Shown here: piece by piece, positions 1 through 5,158 of the stretch | Position numbering within the stretch: the stretch's first letter is position 1 | Layout: every line of letters begins with the position of its first letter | Assembly: GCA_031254385.1 (NCBI GenBank) | Contig: JAIRUO010000255.1 | Span: 1 to 6,900 of the forward strand | Length of the DNA: 6,900 nucleotides | Direction of reading: 5' to 3' | Origin: Treponema sp. | GTDB lineage: Bacteria; Spirochaetota; Spirochaetia; Treponematales; Breznakiellaceae | The notes under the pieces: model-generated | Told to the model about the DNA's origin: nothing | Database searches by the model: none | The model's input: the letters and a program-made list of their open reading frames with translations, nothing else | Program-made: the position numbers and the translations under genes

Positions 1-127
1 AAGAAATCGTAAATGGCATGGTGTCGGGTATATTATCTTCATTTCTAAATATTATTTTTCCCGAAATTTCGGCAAACTTCCCGTTTCCCTCTAAGTACAC
101 GCAAAGGAAGCAACTACCAAATTTCCC

Positions 128-155
128 TTGTGGTGTTCCAGTCGAGACACCACAA
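128..155. repeat. Small hairpin next to the repeat unit
   Basis: TTGTGGTGT at 128-136 is the exact reverse complement of ACACCACAA at 147-155, leaving a 10-base loop. No T-run follows on either strand, so it is not a typical intrinsic terminator. It overlaps the end of the repeat unit at 98-130. Confidence 0.5.
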
Positions 156-290
156 CATATAGTGTACCCTGTCCCTAACATGGAACGATTGTTTCCCGAC
201 ACCCTAATTCCTATTCGCATCGTCTAATACTATGCCATCATAAACCAATAAAGACAAGGCCTGCCTCCAGCATGTATCTCGCTATCCACT

Positions 291-306
291 GAGGTTTTCA
301 AACCTC
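291..306. repeat. Short perfect hairpin
   Basis: GAGGTTT at 291-297 pairs with AAACCTC at 300-306 across a two-base loop. There is no T-tract on either side. It lies at the inner edge of the tandem repeat pair and may be part of the same repeat element. Confidence 0.4.
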
Positions 307-314
307 AGACACCA

Positions 315-383
315 CAAGGGAATTTGGGTATCAGCTACCATTTGCGTGACCAAGGGAAATTTGGTAGCTGCTTCCTTTGCGTG
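315..383 (-). repeat. Imperfect tandem pair of the repeat unit
   Basis: Bases 315-348 and 351-383 are two diverged copies of the same unit in direct orientation, two bases apart. Both begin CAAGGGAA on the plus strand, share a GCT core and end TTTGCGTG. The copy at 351-383 is the close match (32/33) to the inverted copy at 98-130. The copy at 315-348 is more diverged, but its flank (309-325, ACACCACAAGGG...) pairs with 120-136. It therefore keeps the sequence context of the plus-strand copy that 351-383 has lost. Confidence 0.6.
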
Positions 384-423
384 GGCTACGCAGTTCCATT
401 TTACTTGGGATAAAATTTCGAAA

Positions 424-1524
424 ATGAAAAAACAAAGTATAAATATTTTTAAAAAGAAAAGCGTCATGTGTTTTCAGTTTTTATTTCTTCTGTTTTATAT
501 CGCTTGCGGGACAACATCTAGTCCCCAAAAGGATGATTCACAAGTATACACAATGGAAAACGCAAAAAGATATTTTGATATGGGGGTTAATTATAACAAA
601 GAAAAAAAATATATGCAAGCAATTAGCTGTTTTAATACATCAATACAGATAGACCCAGAATACCAGTATGCGTATATTATTCGTGGAACTGCGTATTTTG
701 TTTTAGAAAAGTATTCCGAAGCTCTTTATGATTTTGATTATGCAATATCGCTTGGCATCCAGAATGTCAATGAATATATTTTGTCATATTATATGCGTGG
801 GAAAACTTATAATGAATTGAAAGAGTATGAGATGGCCATAGAGAATTTTACAAAGGCAATAGAATTGGGCCGTCCCAGAGGGCAGTCAAGCGTGTATAAC
901 GAACGCAGTTTTTCATATTACCGAATGGGTAGGCTTACAGAAGCCCTTGCGGATATCAGCACAGCGATACTTCTTGATCCATCGAGTCATGATTTTTTTG
1001 ATAACAGAGGTACTATTTATGTTGGTTTAAATGATTATTTAATGGCGCTTAATGACTGGAAGATGTCGATAAAGCTGAACCCGAATAATGTATTGACCTA
1101 TTCAAACTGCGGTGACTTAACCAGAGAAATGGGTCTGTACGAAGAATCGCTGTATTACTATAACAGGGCGATATTAGTGGACCATAATTACTTTGATGCC
1201 TATAATGGTCGAGGAATCCTGTACGGAATCTGGGGGGATCATCTTGAAGCACTTCGGGACTTTAACAGGGCAATACAAATAGAGCCAAATAATCCTAAAG
1301 GCTACAACGGACGCGGATGGGTGTATTATGCTATGGGGATATATGATATAGCAATAGATGATTTTAATAAAAGCGTTGTATTAGATTCTGGTGATAAAAA
1401 TGTATACATAAACAGGGGACATTGTTATGTCAAATTAGCGGAATTAACAGACGACATAAACAAAAAAAGCGATTACTTGGAAAAGGCGGAGAATGATTAT
1501 GAGCGGGGACAGTACAGTGAATAA
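424..1524 (+). CDS. TPR-repeat lipoprotein (first of a tandem pair)
   Basis: This is a predicted 366-residue lipoprotein made almost entirely of tetratricopeptide repeats. The N-terminus has a basic stretch (KKQ, FKKK), a hydrophobic core and a lipobox-like YIAC with Cys28, so the mature protein should be lipid-anchored outside the inner membrane. About eight TPR units follow from roughly residue 44, with typical G/Y/A/F spacing and DP or NP turns. A ninth is broken by the insert ELTDDINKKSDYLEKA. TPRs build a helical scaffold for protein binding, and the partner is unknown. I chose ATG 424, not GTG 346, because the extra 26 residues would only translate the upstream repeat and would bury the signal peptide. 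The Shine-Dalgarno is weak (GGGA at 407-410). The 3' end overlaps the next gene, its paralogue. The gene is AT-rich. Confidence is high for the family and low for any specific role. Confidence 0.9.
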   Translation: MKKQSINIFKKKSVMCFQFLFLLFYIACGTTSSPQKDDSQVYTMENAKRYFDMGVNYNKEKKYMQAISCFNTSIQIDPEYQYAYIIRGTAYFVLEKYSEALYDFDYAISLGIQNVNEYILSYYMRGKTYNELKEYEMAIENFTKAIELGRPRGQSSVYNERSFSYYRMGRLTEALADISTAILLDPSSHDFFDNRGTIYVGLNDYLMALNDWKMSIKLNPNNVLTYSNCGDLTREMGLYEESLYYYNRAILVDHNYFDAYNGRGILYGIWGDHLEALRDFNRAIQIEPNNPKGYNGRGWVYYAMGIYDIAIDDFNKSVVLDSGDKNVYINRGHCYVKLAELTDDINKKSDYLEKAENDYERGQYSE

Positions 1525-2584
1525 AAATATAGATGCTATCAAAAAGAAAGCCGATATATGCGTTGAAGTCTTGTTCCTTCTTCTTTTTGCCGCTTGCGGA
1601 ACAATAACTGCCCCGAAAAAACAAGCGTTAGAATATTATAATATGGGTGAGCATTATTATTTGAACAACAACTACGAACAGGCTTTGGTCAGCTATAGCG
1701 AAGCGATACGATTAGACAAAAAATATATGAACGCATATGCCAACCGAGGCGCTATCTATGCTTTATTAAACGAATATGAAAAAGCAAAAGACGACTATAC
1801 CGTAGCACTGGAAATAACAAGGACTCCGGAAATATACTTTCACCGAAGCGATGCTTATTACAATCTGGGTAAATTTACAAGGGCACTTTCCGATATCAAC
1901 GCAGCGATAGCACTTGACCCATCAAAATATGTATATTTTGAAAGGAGAGGTGTATACTATTATTGTTTAAAAGATTATCCCAAGGCACTTGAGGATTATA
2001 AAATAGCTCTTAGGATGAATCCTGATAACGCAATGTTGTATAACAACTGTGGCAAATTATCCCTGGATTTGGGGCAATATGAAGAAGCGCTCTATTATTA
2101 CAACCAGTCCATATTATTGAATCCAAATTACTTTGATGCGTTTTTAGGTCGTGGGTTGGCATATGGAAACCAAAAGAAACATAGGGTAGCGATCAATGAC
2201 TTTAGCAGGGCGATAGAAATAGAACCGGATAATCCTAACGGCTATAGTGGGCGGGGGTGGTCGTTTTTAAACTTGGATATGTACATTGAAAGTGCAGTTA
2301 ATTATACGGCAGCCATTACTTTGGCGCCGGATAACTTTGAGTATTATTTTCGGCGCGGACTAGCATATAATCTTTTGGATAAGCATGAAGAGGCCGTTCT
2401 TGATATGAATAAGGTGTTGGAATTAGACCCGGAAAATAATTATGCATATGGAGCATATGCACTCAGAGGAGGTATTTATTTAAAATGGTGGGAACTAACC
2501 GATGAAGAAGACAAAAAAAAAGAATATTGGGAAAAAGCGAAGGCTGATTACGAGAAAATGAAATCCCTTGAGCCGGGGTTTTAG
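1517..2584 (+). CDS. TPR-repeat lipoprotein (second of a tandem pair)
   Basis: This paralogue of the preceding gene has 355 residues from GTG 1517. I prefer that start because the predicted N-terminus (VNKNIDAIKKK) then aligns with the neighbour's MKKQSINIFKKK and because CGGGGA sits 7 bases upstream. ATG 1499, with GGAG at 1488-1491, and ATG 1493 are alternatives. A hydrophobic segment ends in the lipobox FAAC, Cys27. About eight regular TPR units follow, then a ninth carrying the ELTDEEDKKKEYWEKA insert and ending KSLEPGF. The GTG start overlaps the upstream stop by 8 bases (GTGAATAA), so the two proteins are probably translationally coupled. Relative to its neighbour it lacks one repeat near the N-terminus and has one extra just before the interrupted repeat. 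The likely role is an envelope-anchored protein-interaction scaffold, with binding partner unknown. Confidence 0.88.
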   Translation: MNKNIDAIKKKADICVEVLFLLLFAACGTITAPKKQALEYYNMGEHYYLNNNYEQALVSYSEAIRLDKKYMNAYANRGAIYALLNEYEKAKDDYTVALEITRTPEIYFHRSDAYYNLGKFTRALSDINAAIALDPSKYVYFERRGVYYYCLKDYPKALEDYKIALRMNPDNAMLYNNCGKLSLDLGQYEEALYYYNQSILLNPNYFDAFLGRGLAYGNQKKHRVAINDFSRAIEIEPDNPNGYSGRGWSFLNLDMYIESAVNYTAAITLAPDNFEYYFRRGLAYNLLDKHEEAVLDMNKVLELDPENNYAYGAYALRGGIYLKWWELTDEEDKKKEYWEKAKADYEKMKSLEPGF

Positions 2585-2624
2585 ATGTAAAATGTGCGTC
2601 TTAATGTAGGATGAGGTTAATAGT

Positions 2625-2942
2625 ATGGGTAAAATACTCCTGATTTCTTTATATTCCTTGTTAAAATATTCAAAAAGGATATACCTAATATTTACATTCA
2701 TAATAATTACCATGTATATATTGTGCATATATGTAGTTTCTGTATTTTTGGATGCTATTCTTATTTTAACTTTAATTTGGTTCTATATAACAGGAATATT
2801 TCTATTGAAAAAATCTATTGAACTTTTTAAGCAAAGAGAAATAAGATTGGGTATACTGTCATTACTTACAGGGTTGTTAATGTTGATTTTTGGTTATTTT
2901 ATTGTTGCTGTTATTAACCTTTATTTAGTTTATATGCTATAG
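2625..2942 (+). CDS. Small hypothetical membrane protein
   Basis: This 105-residue protein matches no family I recognise. It is nearly all Ile, Leu, Phe, Val and Tyr. Likely membrane segments are at about 19-42, 43-61 and 75-104, with a charged loop KKSIELFKQREIR at about 62-74 between the second and third. The short N-terminus carries several Lys/Arg, as expected for a cytoplasmic end. Start ATG 2625 has a clear GAGG at 2613-2616, eight bases upstream, which supports real translation. It lies 40 bases after the second TPR gene on the same strand with no terminator between, so it could share that transcript. It is visibly more AT-rich than anything else in the window, which may mean separate origin or simply a biased hydrophobic codon set. 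Confidence 0.65.
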   Translation: MGKILLISLYSLLKYSKRIYLIFTFIIITMYILCIYVVSVFLDAILILTLIWFYITGIFLLKKSIELFKQREIRLGILSLLTGLLMLIFGYFIVAVINLYLVYML

Positions 2943-3032
2943 TATGGACAGGAAGGAATATATGCCGCAAAAGATTGTCGGGAATCTGGGTAACCGTCAT
3001 AGATCAAGATACCAGATTATATACTTTACAGT

Positions 3033-3069
3033 GTACTGGCGGAAATTAACCGGGGGGTTGGCGGAATAA
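3033..3069 (+). pseudogene. Frameshifted 3'-end remnant of the paralogous lipoprotein family
   Basis: Reading from 3033 gives VLAEINRG, and one base over the text ends LAE-stop. The intact gene at 3227-4408 ends EVLAEINRQLAE-stop. At DNA level GCGGAAATTAACCGG and TTGGCGGAATAAA match the intact 3' end (4379-4409) almost exactly. A G-run of six (3052-3057) replaces the GGCAG of the intact copy and adds one base, which shifts the frame. Just upstream, CTTTACA at 3024-3030 resembles CTTATACAAAATGAGC of the intact copy with a deletion. Bases 2943-3032 before it show no further homology that I can read. It is best explained as the relic of a third family member, or of a duplication or recombination junction. 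Confidence 0.6.
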
Positions 3070-3074
3070 ACTTC

Positions 3075-3103
3075 TTGACAGGTTATACAAACTAAAGTAC
3101 ATT
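3075..3103 (+). promoter_or_regulatory. Candidate promoter for the 3122/3227 genes, with palindrome
   Basis: A perfect -35 TTGACA (3075-3080) is followed after 17 bases by TACATT (3098-3103, four of six matches to TATAAT). A palindrome AGTAC-ATT-GTACT (3096-3108) covers the -10 box and could be an operator. Transcription would begin near 3110, just before the GAGGG ribosome binding site at 3111-3115. Confidence 0.5.
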
Positions 3104-3121
3104 GTACTCTGAGGGCATTCC

Positions 3122-3214
3122 ATGCTGAAAGAAGATGTAATAATAGCGAGAAAAGTAAATATTGGAATGAATGATATAATTAACGCTATAAGTGAAAGCA
3201 GGAAAAGGCTATAA
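3122..3214 (+). CDS. Possible 30-residue leader ORF
   Basis: This short ORF starts at ATG 3122 with GAGGG six bases upstream and ends 12 bases before the lipoprotein start at 3227. The product, MLKEDVIIARKVNIGMNDII then NAISESRKRL, is mixed-charge, probably helical and matches nothing I recognise. The good ribosome binding site and its place between a plausible promoter and the lipoprotein gene argue for translation. It could equally be a relic of a longer gene or an accidental frame. If translated, it might couple or modulate expression of the downstream gene. Confidence 0.35.
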   Translation: MLKEDVIIARKVNIGMNDIINAISESRKRL

Positions 3215-3226
3215 AATGGAGAACCC

Positions 3227-4408
3227 ATGAACACCCGTTTCCCCCTAATCCCATTCCTCCCCCTCACGTTACTGGCGCTCTTACTCATTACCACTTGTTC
3301 CGGGACAGAAAACAAAAGCGATACCGTAACAGGCTTGCACCCCATAGACATACAGTCGGGAAAATTTTTCTGGTTGCTCCAGCCCTGGAAGGAAGGGAAA
3401 CTGGCAACCATAGACGGACGCGCTCGTTTTGCGGAAATATCGTTTGTTGGCGCAAACAGGATGCGGATAAAGCCGCTGTGCAATTTTCCCCGGATGCAGT
3501 TGGACAGGGAGCTGATAACCTGGCCGGAAGCGGGCCTTATCGCCAGCACCAGCGGCAAGATGCACCATCTGGCGGCAATAGACGACAACAAAACCAAAAG
3601 CCATGCGCCGCTTCTGTCTTGGGTGCATTTTGGGGGGGAGCCGGTTTTGCTTGATTCACGGGAAGGTCTGGTCGGGCATACCTACTTTTTGGATAGAAAC
3701 CGTAATGATGTAGAAACAAGCCTTTTTATGTATAACTACAAGGAAGATAGAATGGTTTATAAAAGTCCTGAAGGATTTGCGATAGGTATGTTAAGGGCTA
3801 TGGATAATCAATGTGCGCTAAGCTGGCATCGTACTCTTAGTGGAAATAAAAAAATTACTCTGCGTAAATTCTACAACTGGCGAACCCACACGATTGTTGA
3901 AAATGATCTTACCGATGTGCTGAATCGGCACCATGTTGACCTGACTATTGGACCTTGCCGGAACATACACCCAGCAAGGAGATATTTATTTGGATATAGT
4001 GTTGTTGATTCTCGGAAGCTTAAGATAACATGGGATGAAGAATATTCCGATATCAAGGTAATTCCGCTTTCGTATTTGGAGCCGGAAGGGAAAAGTTTTG
4101 ACGATTTAATTCTTTCCGCCAACGGCTCATGGGCAACAACGTTTGTACATGGGTATAGGGGATTAAGAAACGAATGGCTCTGCAAGCGGGCGTTCTTTCA
4201 TCTGGACGGACGGTATCCCAACGGGATAAGCATACCAATAATAACGGAAGACTATGAGGGGGGCCAATGGGACTACAGTGCGTTTGTGGAACACCCGGTA
4301 CATGGGATGTGCTTTGCCCAGGAATGGTACAAGGAAGGGCAATTATACCTGCGCTTATACAAAATGAGCGAAGTCCTTGCGGAAATAAACCGGCAGTTGG
4401 CGGAATAA
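3227..4408 (+). CDS. Hypothetical lipoprotein, paralogue A
   Basis: This 393-residue lipoprotein belongs to a family I do not recognise. A proline-containing hydrophobic signal segment ends ITTC with Cys24, a relaxed lipobox of the kind spirochaetes tolerate. ATG 3227 has GGAG at 3218-3221, five bases upstream. The mature part begins with a block conserved in the paralogue at 5159-6364 (about residues 47-88: FFWL, PWKEGKLATIDG, RFAEISFVG, MRIKPL, NFP). It ends with a second conserved block (about 296-393: GYRGL, FFHLD, RYPNG, FVEHP, LRLYKM, EVLAEINRQ). The middle is much less similar apart from ITWDEEYSDIKVIPL. Many short aromatic-rich strands suggest a beta-rich fold, possibly a propeller, but that is a guess. 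The first roughly 430 bases are GC-richer than the central part, so the gene may be a mosaic. It is convergent with higA, 18 bases away. Confidence 0.85.
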   Translation: MNTRFPLIPFLPLTLLALLLITTCSGTENKSDTVTGLHPIDIQSGKFFWLLQPWKEGKLATIDGRARFAEISFVGANRMRIKPLCNFPRMQLDRELITWPEAGLIASTSGKMHHLAAIDDNKTKSHAPLLSWVHFGGEPVLLDSREGLVGHTYFLDRNRNDVETSLFMYNYKEDRMVYKSPEGFAIGMLRAMDNQCALSWHRTLSGNKKITLRKFYNWRTHTIVENDLTDVLNRHHVDLTIGPCRNIHPARRYLFGYSVVDSRKLKITWDEEYSDIKVIPLSYLEPEGKSFDDLILSANGSWATTFVHGYRGLRNEWLCKRAFFHLDGRYPNGISIPIITEDYEGGQWDYSAFVEHPVHGMCFAQEWYKEGQLYLRLYKMSEVLAEINRQLAE

Positions 4409-4426
4409 AATTACGGCAGATTCTCG

Positions 4427-4729
4427 TCAGGCAATTCTTTCCAGAGGAACAATTTTTTTAAGCTCGGTGTTTATTTTGCTCTTAATGAGGGTAGTTTCTA
4501 TATGCTGCTGTAAGCGTAAAAAATAACCTTCCGAAAGACCGAAAAGCCGGGTCAAGCGCAAATCGGTATCGGCGGTGATGCCCCTACGGCCATTTACAAT
4601 ATCCGTGATGCGGCTGGGAGCCACGCCGATGGCTTTGGCAAGGCCATTTTGGGACAACTGGTATGGTTCCATGAATTCCTCAAAGAGGATTTTCCCGACA
4701 TGATCAAGTTTTATATATTTATCCGGCAT
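4427..4729 (-). CDS. higA: HigA-family antitoxin (XRE-type HTH)
   Basis: This 100-residue antitoxin of the HigA branch has an N-terminal lead-in (residues 1-24), then a helix-turn-helix (about 26-46: LSQNGLAKAIGV, PSRITDIVNG). The family's characteristic GRRGITADTDLRLTRLFGLS follows at about 47-66, then a C-terminal helical tail. HigA proteins bind and neutralise the HigB mRNase and repress their own operon. The toxin gene lies upstream on the same strand, which is the toxin-first order typical of higBA, with 46 bases between. No Shine-Dalgarno precedes ATG 4729. A strong promoter-like sequence ends only 7 bases before the start codon (see 4737-4765), so the mRNA from it would be essentially leaderless. 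The C-terminal KINTELKKIVPLERIA is basic. All key HTH positions are present and nothing looks broken. Confidence 0.93.
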   Translation of the reverse strand: MPDKYIKLDHVGKILFEEFMEPYQLSQNGLAKAIGVAPSRITDIVNGRRGITADTDLRLTRLFGLSEGYFLRLQQHIETTLIKSKINTELKKIVPLERIA

Positions 4730-4733
4730 ATTC

Positions 4734-4756
4734 TGTATTCTATACTACGGAATACA
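4734..4756. promoter_or_regulatory. Candidate HigA operator (inverted repeat)
   Basis: TGTATTC (4734-4740) and GAATACA (4750-4756) form a perfect seven-base inverted repeat with a nine-base spacer. It overlaps the -10 box and half of the spacer of the internal higA promoter, where a dimeric XRE repressor would block RNA polymerase. That HigA binds here is inference from position and symmetry. Confidence 0.5.
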
Positions 4757-4765
4757 TATTGTCAA
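4737..4765 (-). promoter_or_regulatory. Internal sigma70-type promoter for higA
   Basis: On the minus strand, TTGACA (4765-4760) is followed after exactly 17 bases by TAGAAT (4742-4737), giving a full -35 match and five of six at -10. The expected start point, about 7 bases downstream, falls at 4730-4729, on the A of the higA ATG. This would allow antitoxin synthesis independent of toxin. Confidence 0.65.
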
Positions 4766-4775
4766 GGCCTGTTTT

Positions 4776-5057
4776 TCAATGATAATCTACAATTTCAACC
4801 CCATCTGCAATTCCATCTATCCAATTAAAGCAGATTCGATATCTCTCATTTATTCGTATGGAATATTGTCCGGTACGGTCGCCTTTCAATTGTTCCAGAT
4901 GGTTTGAAGGAGGCGACCTTAAATCGTCCAGAGTACTAGACGCATGGAGAGCGGCGAGTTTGTTAAAAGAGCGAGTCAAAATACTTGCCGGAAACTTTCG
5001 TGAAATAAGCCCATGGAAAATCTTTTCCGTTTCTTTGCACTTGAACGATTGAATCAT
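4776..5057 (-). CDS. higB: HigB-family toxin (RelE-fold mRNA interferase)
   Basis: This 93-residue toxin has the usual length for the HigB/plasmid-maintenance killer family. Family hallmarks are in place: SFKCKETEKIF near the N-terminus, ISRKFP (about 18-23), LDDLRSPPSNHLEQLKGDR (about 43-61), GQYSIRIN (63-70), YRICF (73-77) and the C-terminal VEIVDYH. HigB enzymes cleave mRNA on the ribosome. From memory of the Proteus HigB work, the His/Lys/Arg and terminal Asp-Tyr-His residues matter there. Here H53, K58, R74 and D91-Y92-H93 sit in equivalent places, so the toxin looks catalytically intact. It is transcribed toward higA and divergently from the lipoprotein gene at 5159. Upstream on its strand, TATATT (5079-5074) could be a -10, but the -35 is poor and the ribosome binding site is weak (AGAAG), consistent with low toxin expression. 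Confidence 0.93.
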   Translation of the reverse strand: MIQSFKCKETEKIFHGLISRKFPASILTRSFNKLAALHASSTLDDLRSPPSNHLEQLKGDRTGQYSIRINERYRICFNWIDGIADGVEIVDYH

Positions 5058-5110
5058 GGTGTTTACTTCTGAGAATATACCTTATATTGATTTTATACAA
5101 TGAGAGGAAG

Positions 5111-5151
5111 CTGTCCAGACTGAAATTATGCGGTATAATACATTCAGGAGG
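5111..5151 (+). promoter_or_regulatory. Candidate promoter and strong RBS for lipoprotein B
   Basis: A perfect -10 TATAAT lies at 5134-5139 with a poor -35 (CTGTCC, 5111-5116) at 17-base spacing. AGGAGG at 5146-5151, seven bases before ATG 5159, is the strongest Shine-Dalgarno in the window and fixes that start codon. The implied leader is only about 12 bases long. Confidence 0.5.
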
Positions 5152-5158
5152 TCAACCC

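Larger units (their letters stand above)
98..383. repeat. 286-base segment bounded by 33-base inverted repeats
   Basis: Bases 98-130 and 351-383 are reverse complements with one mismatch in 33 (an A/G difference at 110-112 versus its partner). The outer ends read CACGCAAAGGAAGC and GCTTCCTTTGCGTG. The segment resembles a small non-autonomous element with terminal inverted repeats. However, I see no target-site duplication in the flanking bases (AGTA on the left, GGCT on the right) and no transposase. A dispersed intergenic repeat family present in both orientations is equally possible. Confidence 0.6.
1..423. other. Gene-free repeat-bearing region upstream of the TPR genes
   Basis: No ORF here has both a ribosome binding site and a recognisable protein. 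The open frames that exist run through the repeat units and look like by-products of them. The stretch holds a perfect 12-base palindrome at 61-72 (CCGAAATTTCGG), three copies of a roughly 33-base unit (98-130, 315-348, 351-383), a hairpin at 128-155 and another at 291-306. I found no convincing promoter in front of the TPR gene at 424. TAAAAT at 411-416 could be a -10 box but has no matching -35. Confidence 0.6.

Noticed and set aside
18..227. 69-codon plus-strand ORF
   Set aside because: No ribosome binding site or recognisable domain. It runs through the repeat copy and hairpin, so it is more likely a chance frame.
98..383. CRISPR-like array
   Set aside because: Copies are in opposite orientations, the spacing is two bases or about 180-220 bases, and there are no regular spacers.
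346..423. Upstream GTG start for the first TPR gene
   Set aside because: It would translate the end of the repeat unit and place 26 residues before a good lipoprotein signal peptide. ATG 424 aligns with the paralogue.
282..467. 61-codon minus-strand ORF
   Set aside because: It overlaps the signal-peptide coding region of the TPR gene and mostly translates the tandem repeat pair.
2944..3069. 41-codon plus-strand ORF ending LAE
   Set aside because: Its ATG has no good Shine-Dalgarno. Only the last three residues share frame with the lipoprotein family, and the rest is out of frame with the homologous stretch, so the remnant explanation is better.
3046..3597. 183-codon minus-strand ORF opposite lipoprotein A
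   Set aside because: It is a shadow frame in the GC-richer 5' part of a gene supported by a signal peptide, a ribosome binding site and a paralogue.
4437..4459. Possible terminator TTCC-AGA-GGAA plus seven T after lipoprotein A
   Set aside because: The stem is only four base pairs and lies inside the 3' end of higA, too weak to call despite the T-run.
5087..5158. TTG start extending lipoprotein B by 24 residues
   Set aside because: The extension lacks signal-peptide character and crosses the AGGAGG that clearly serves ATG 5159.
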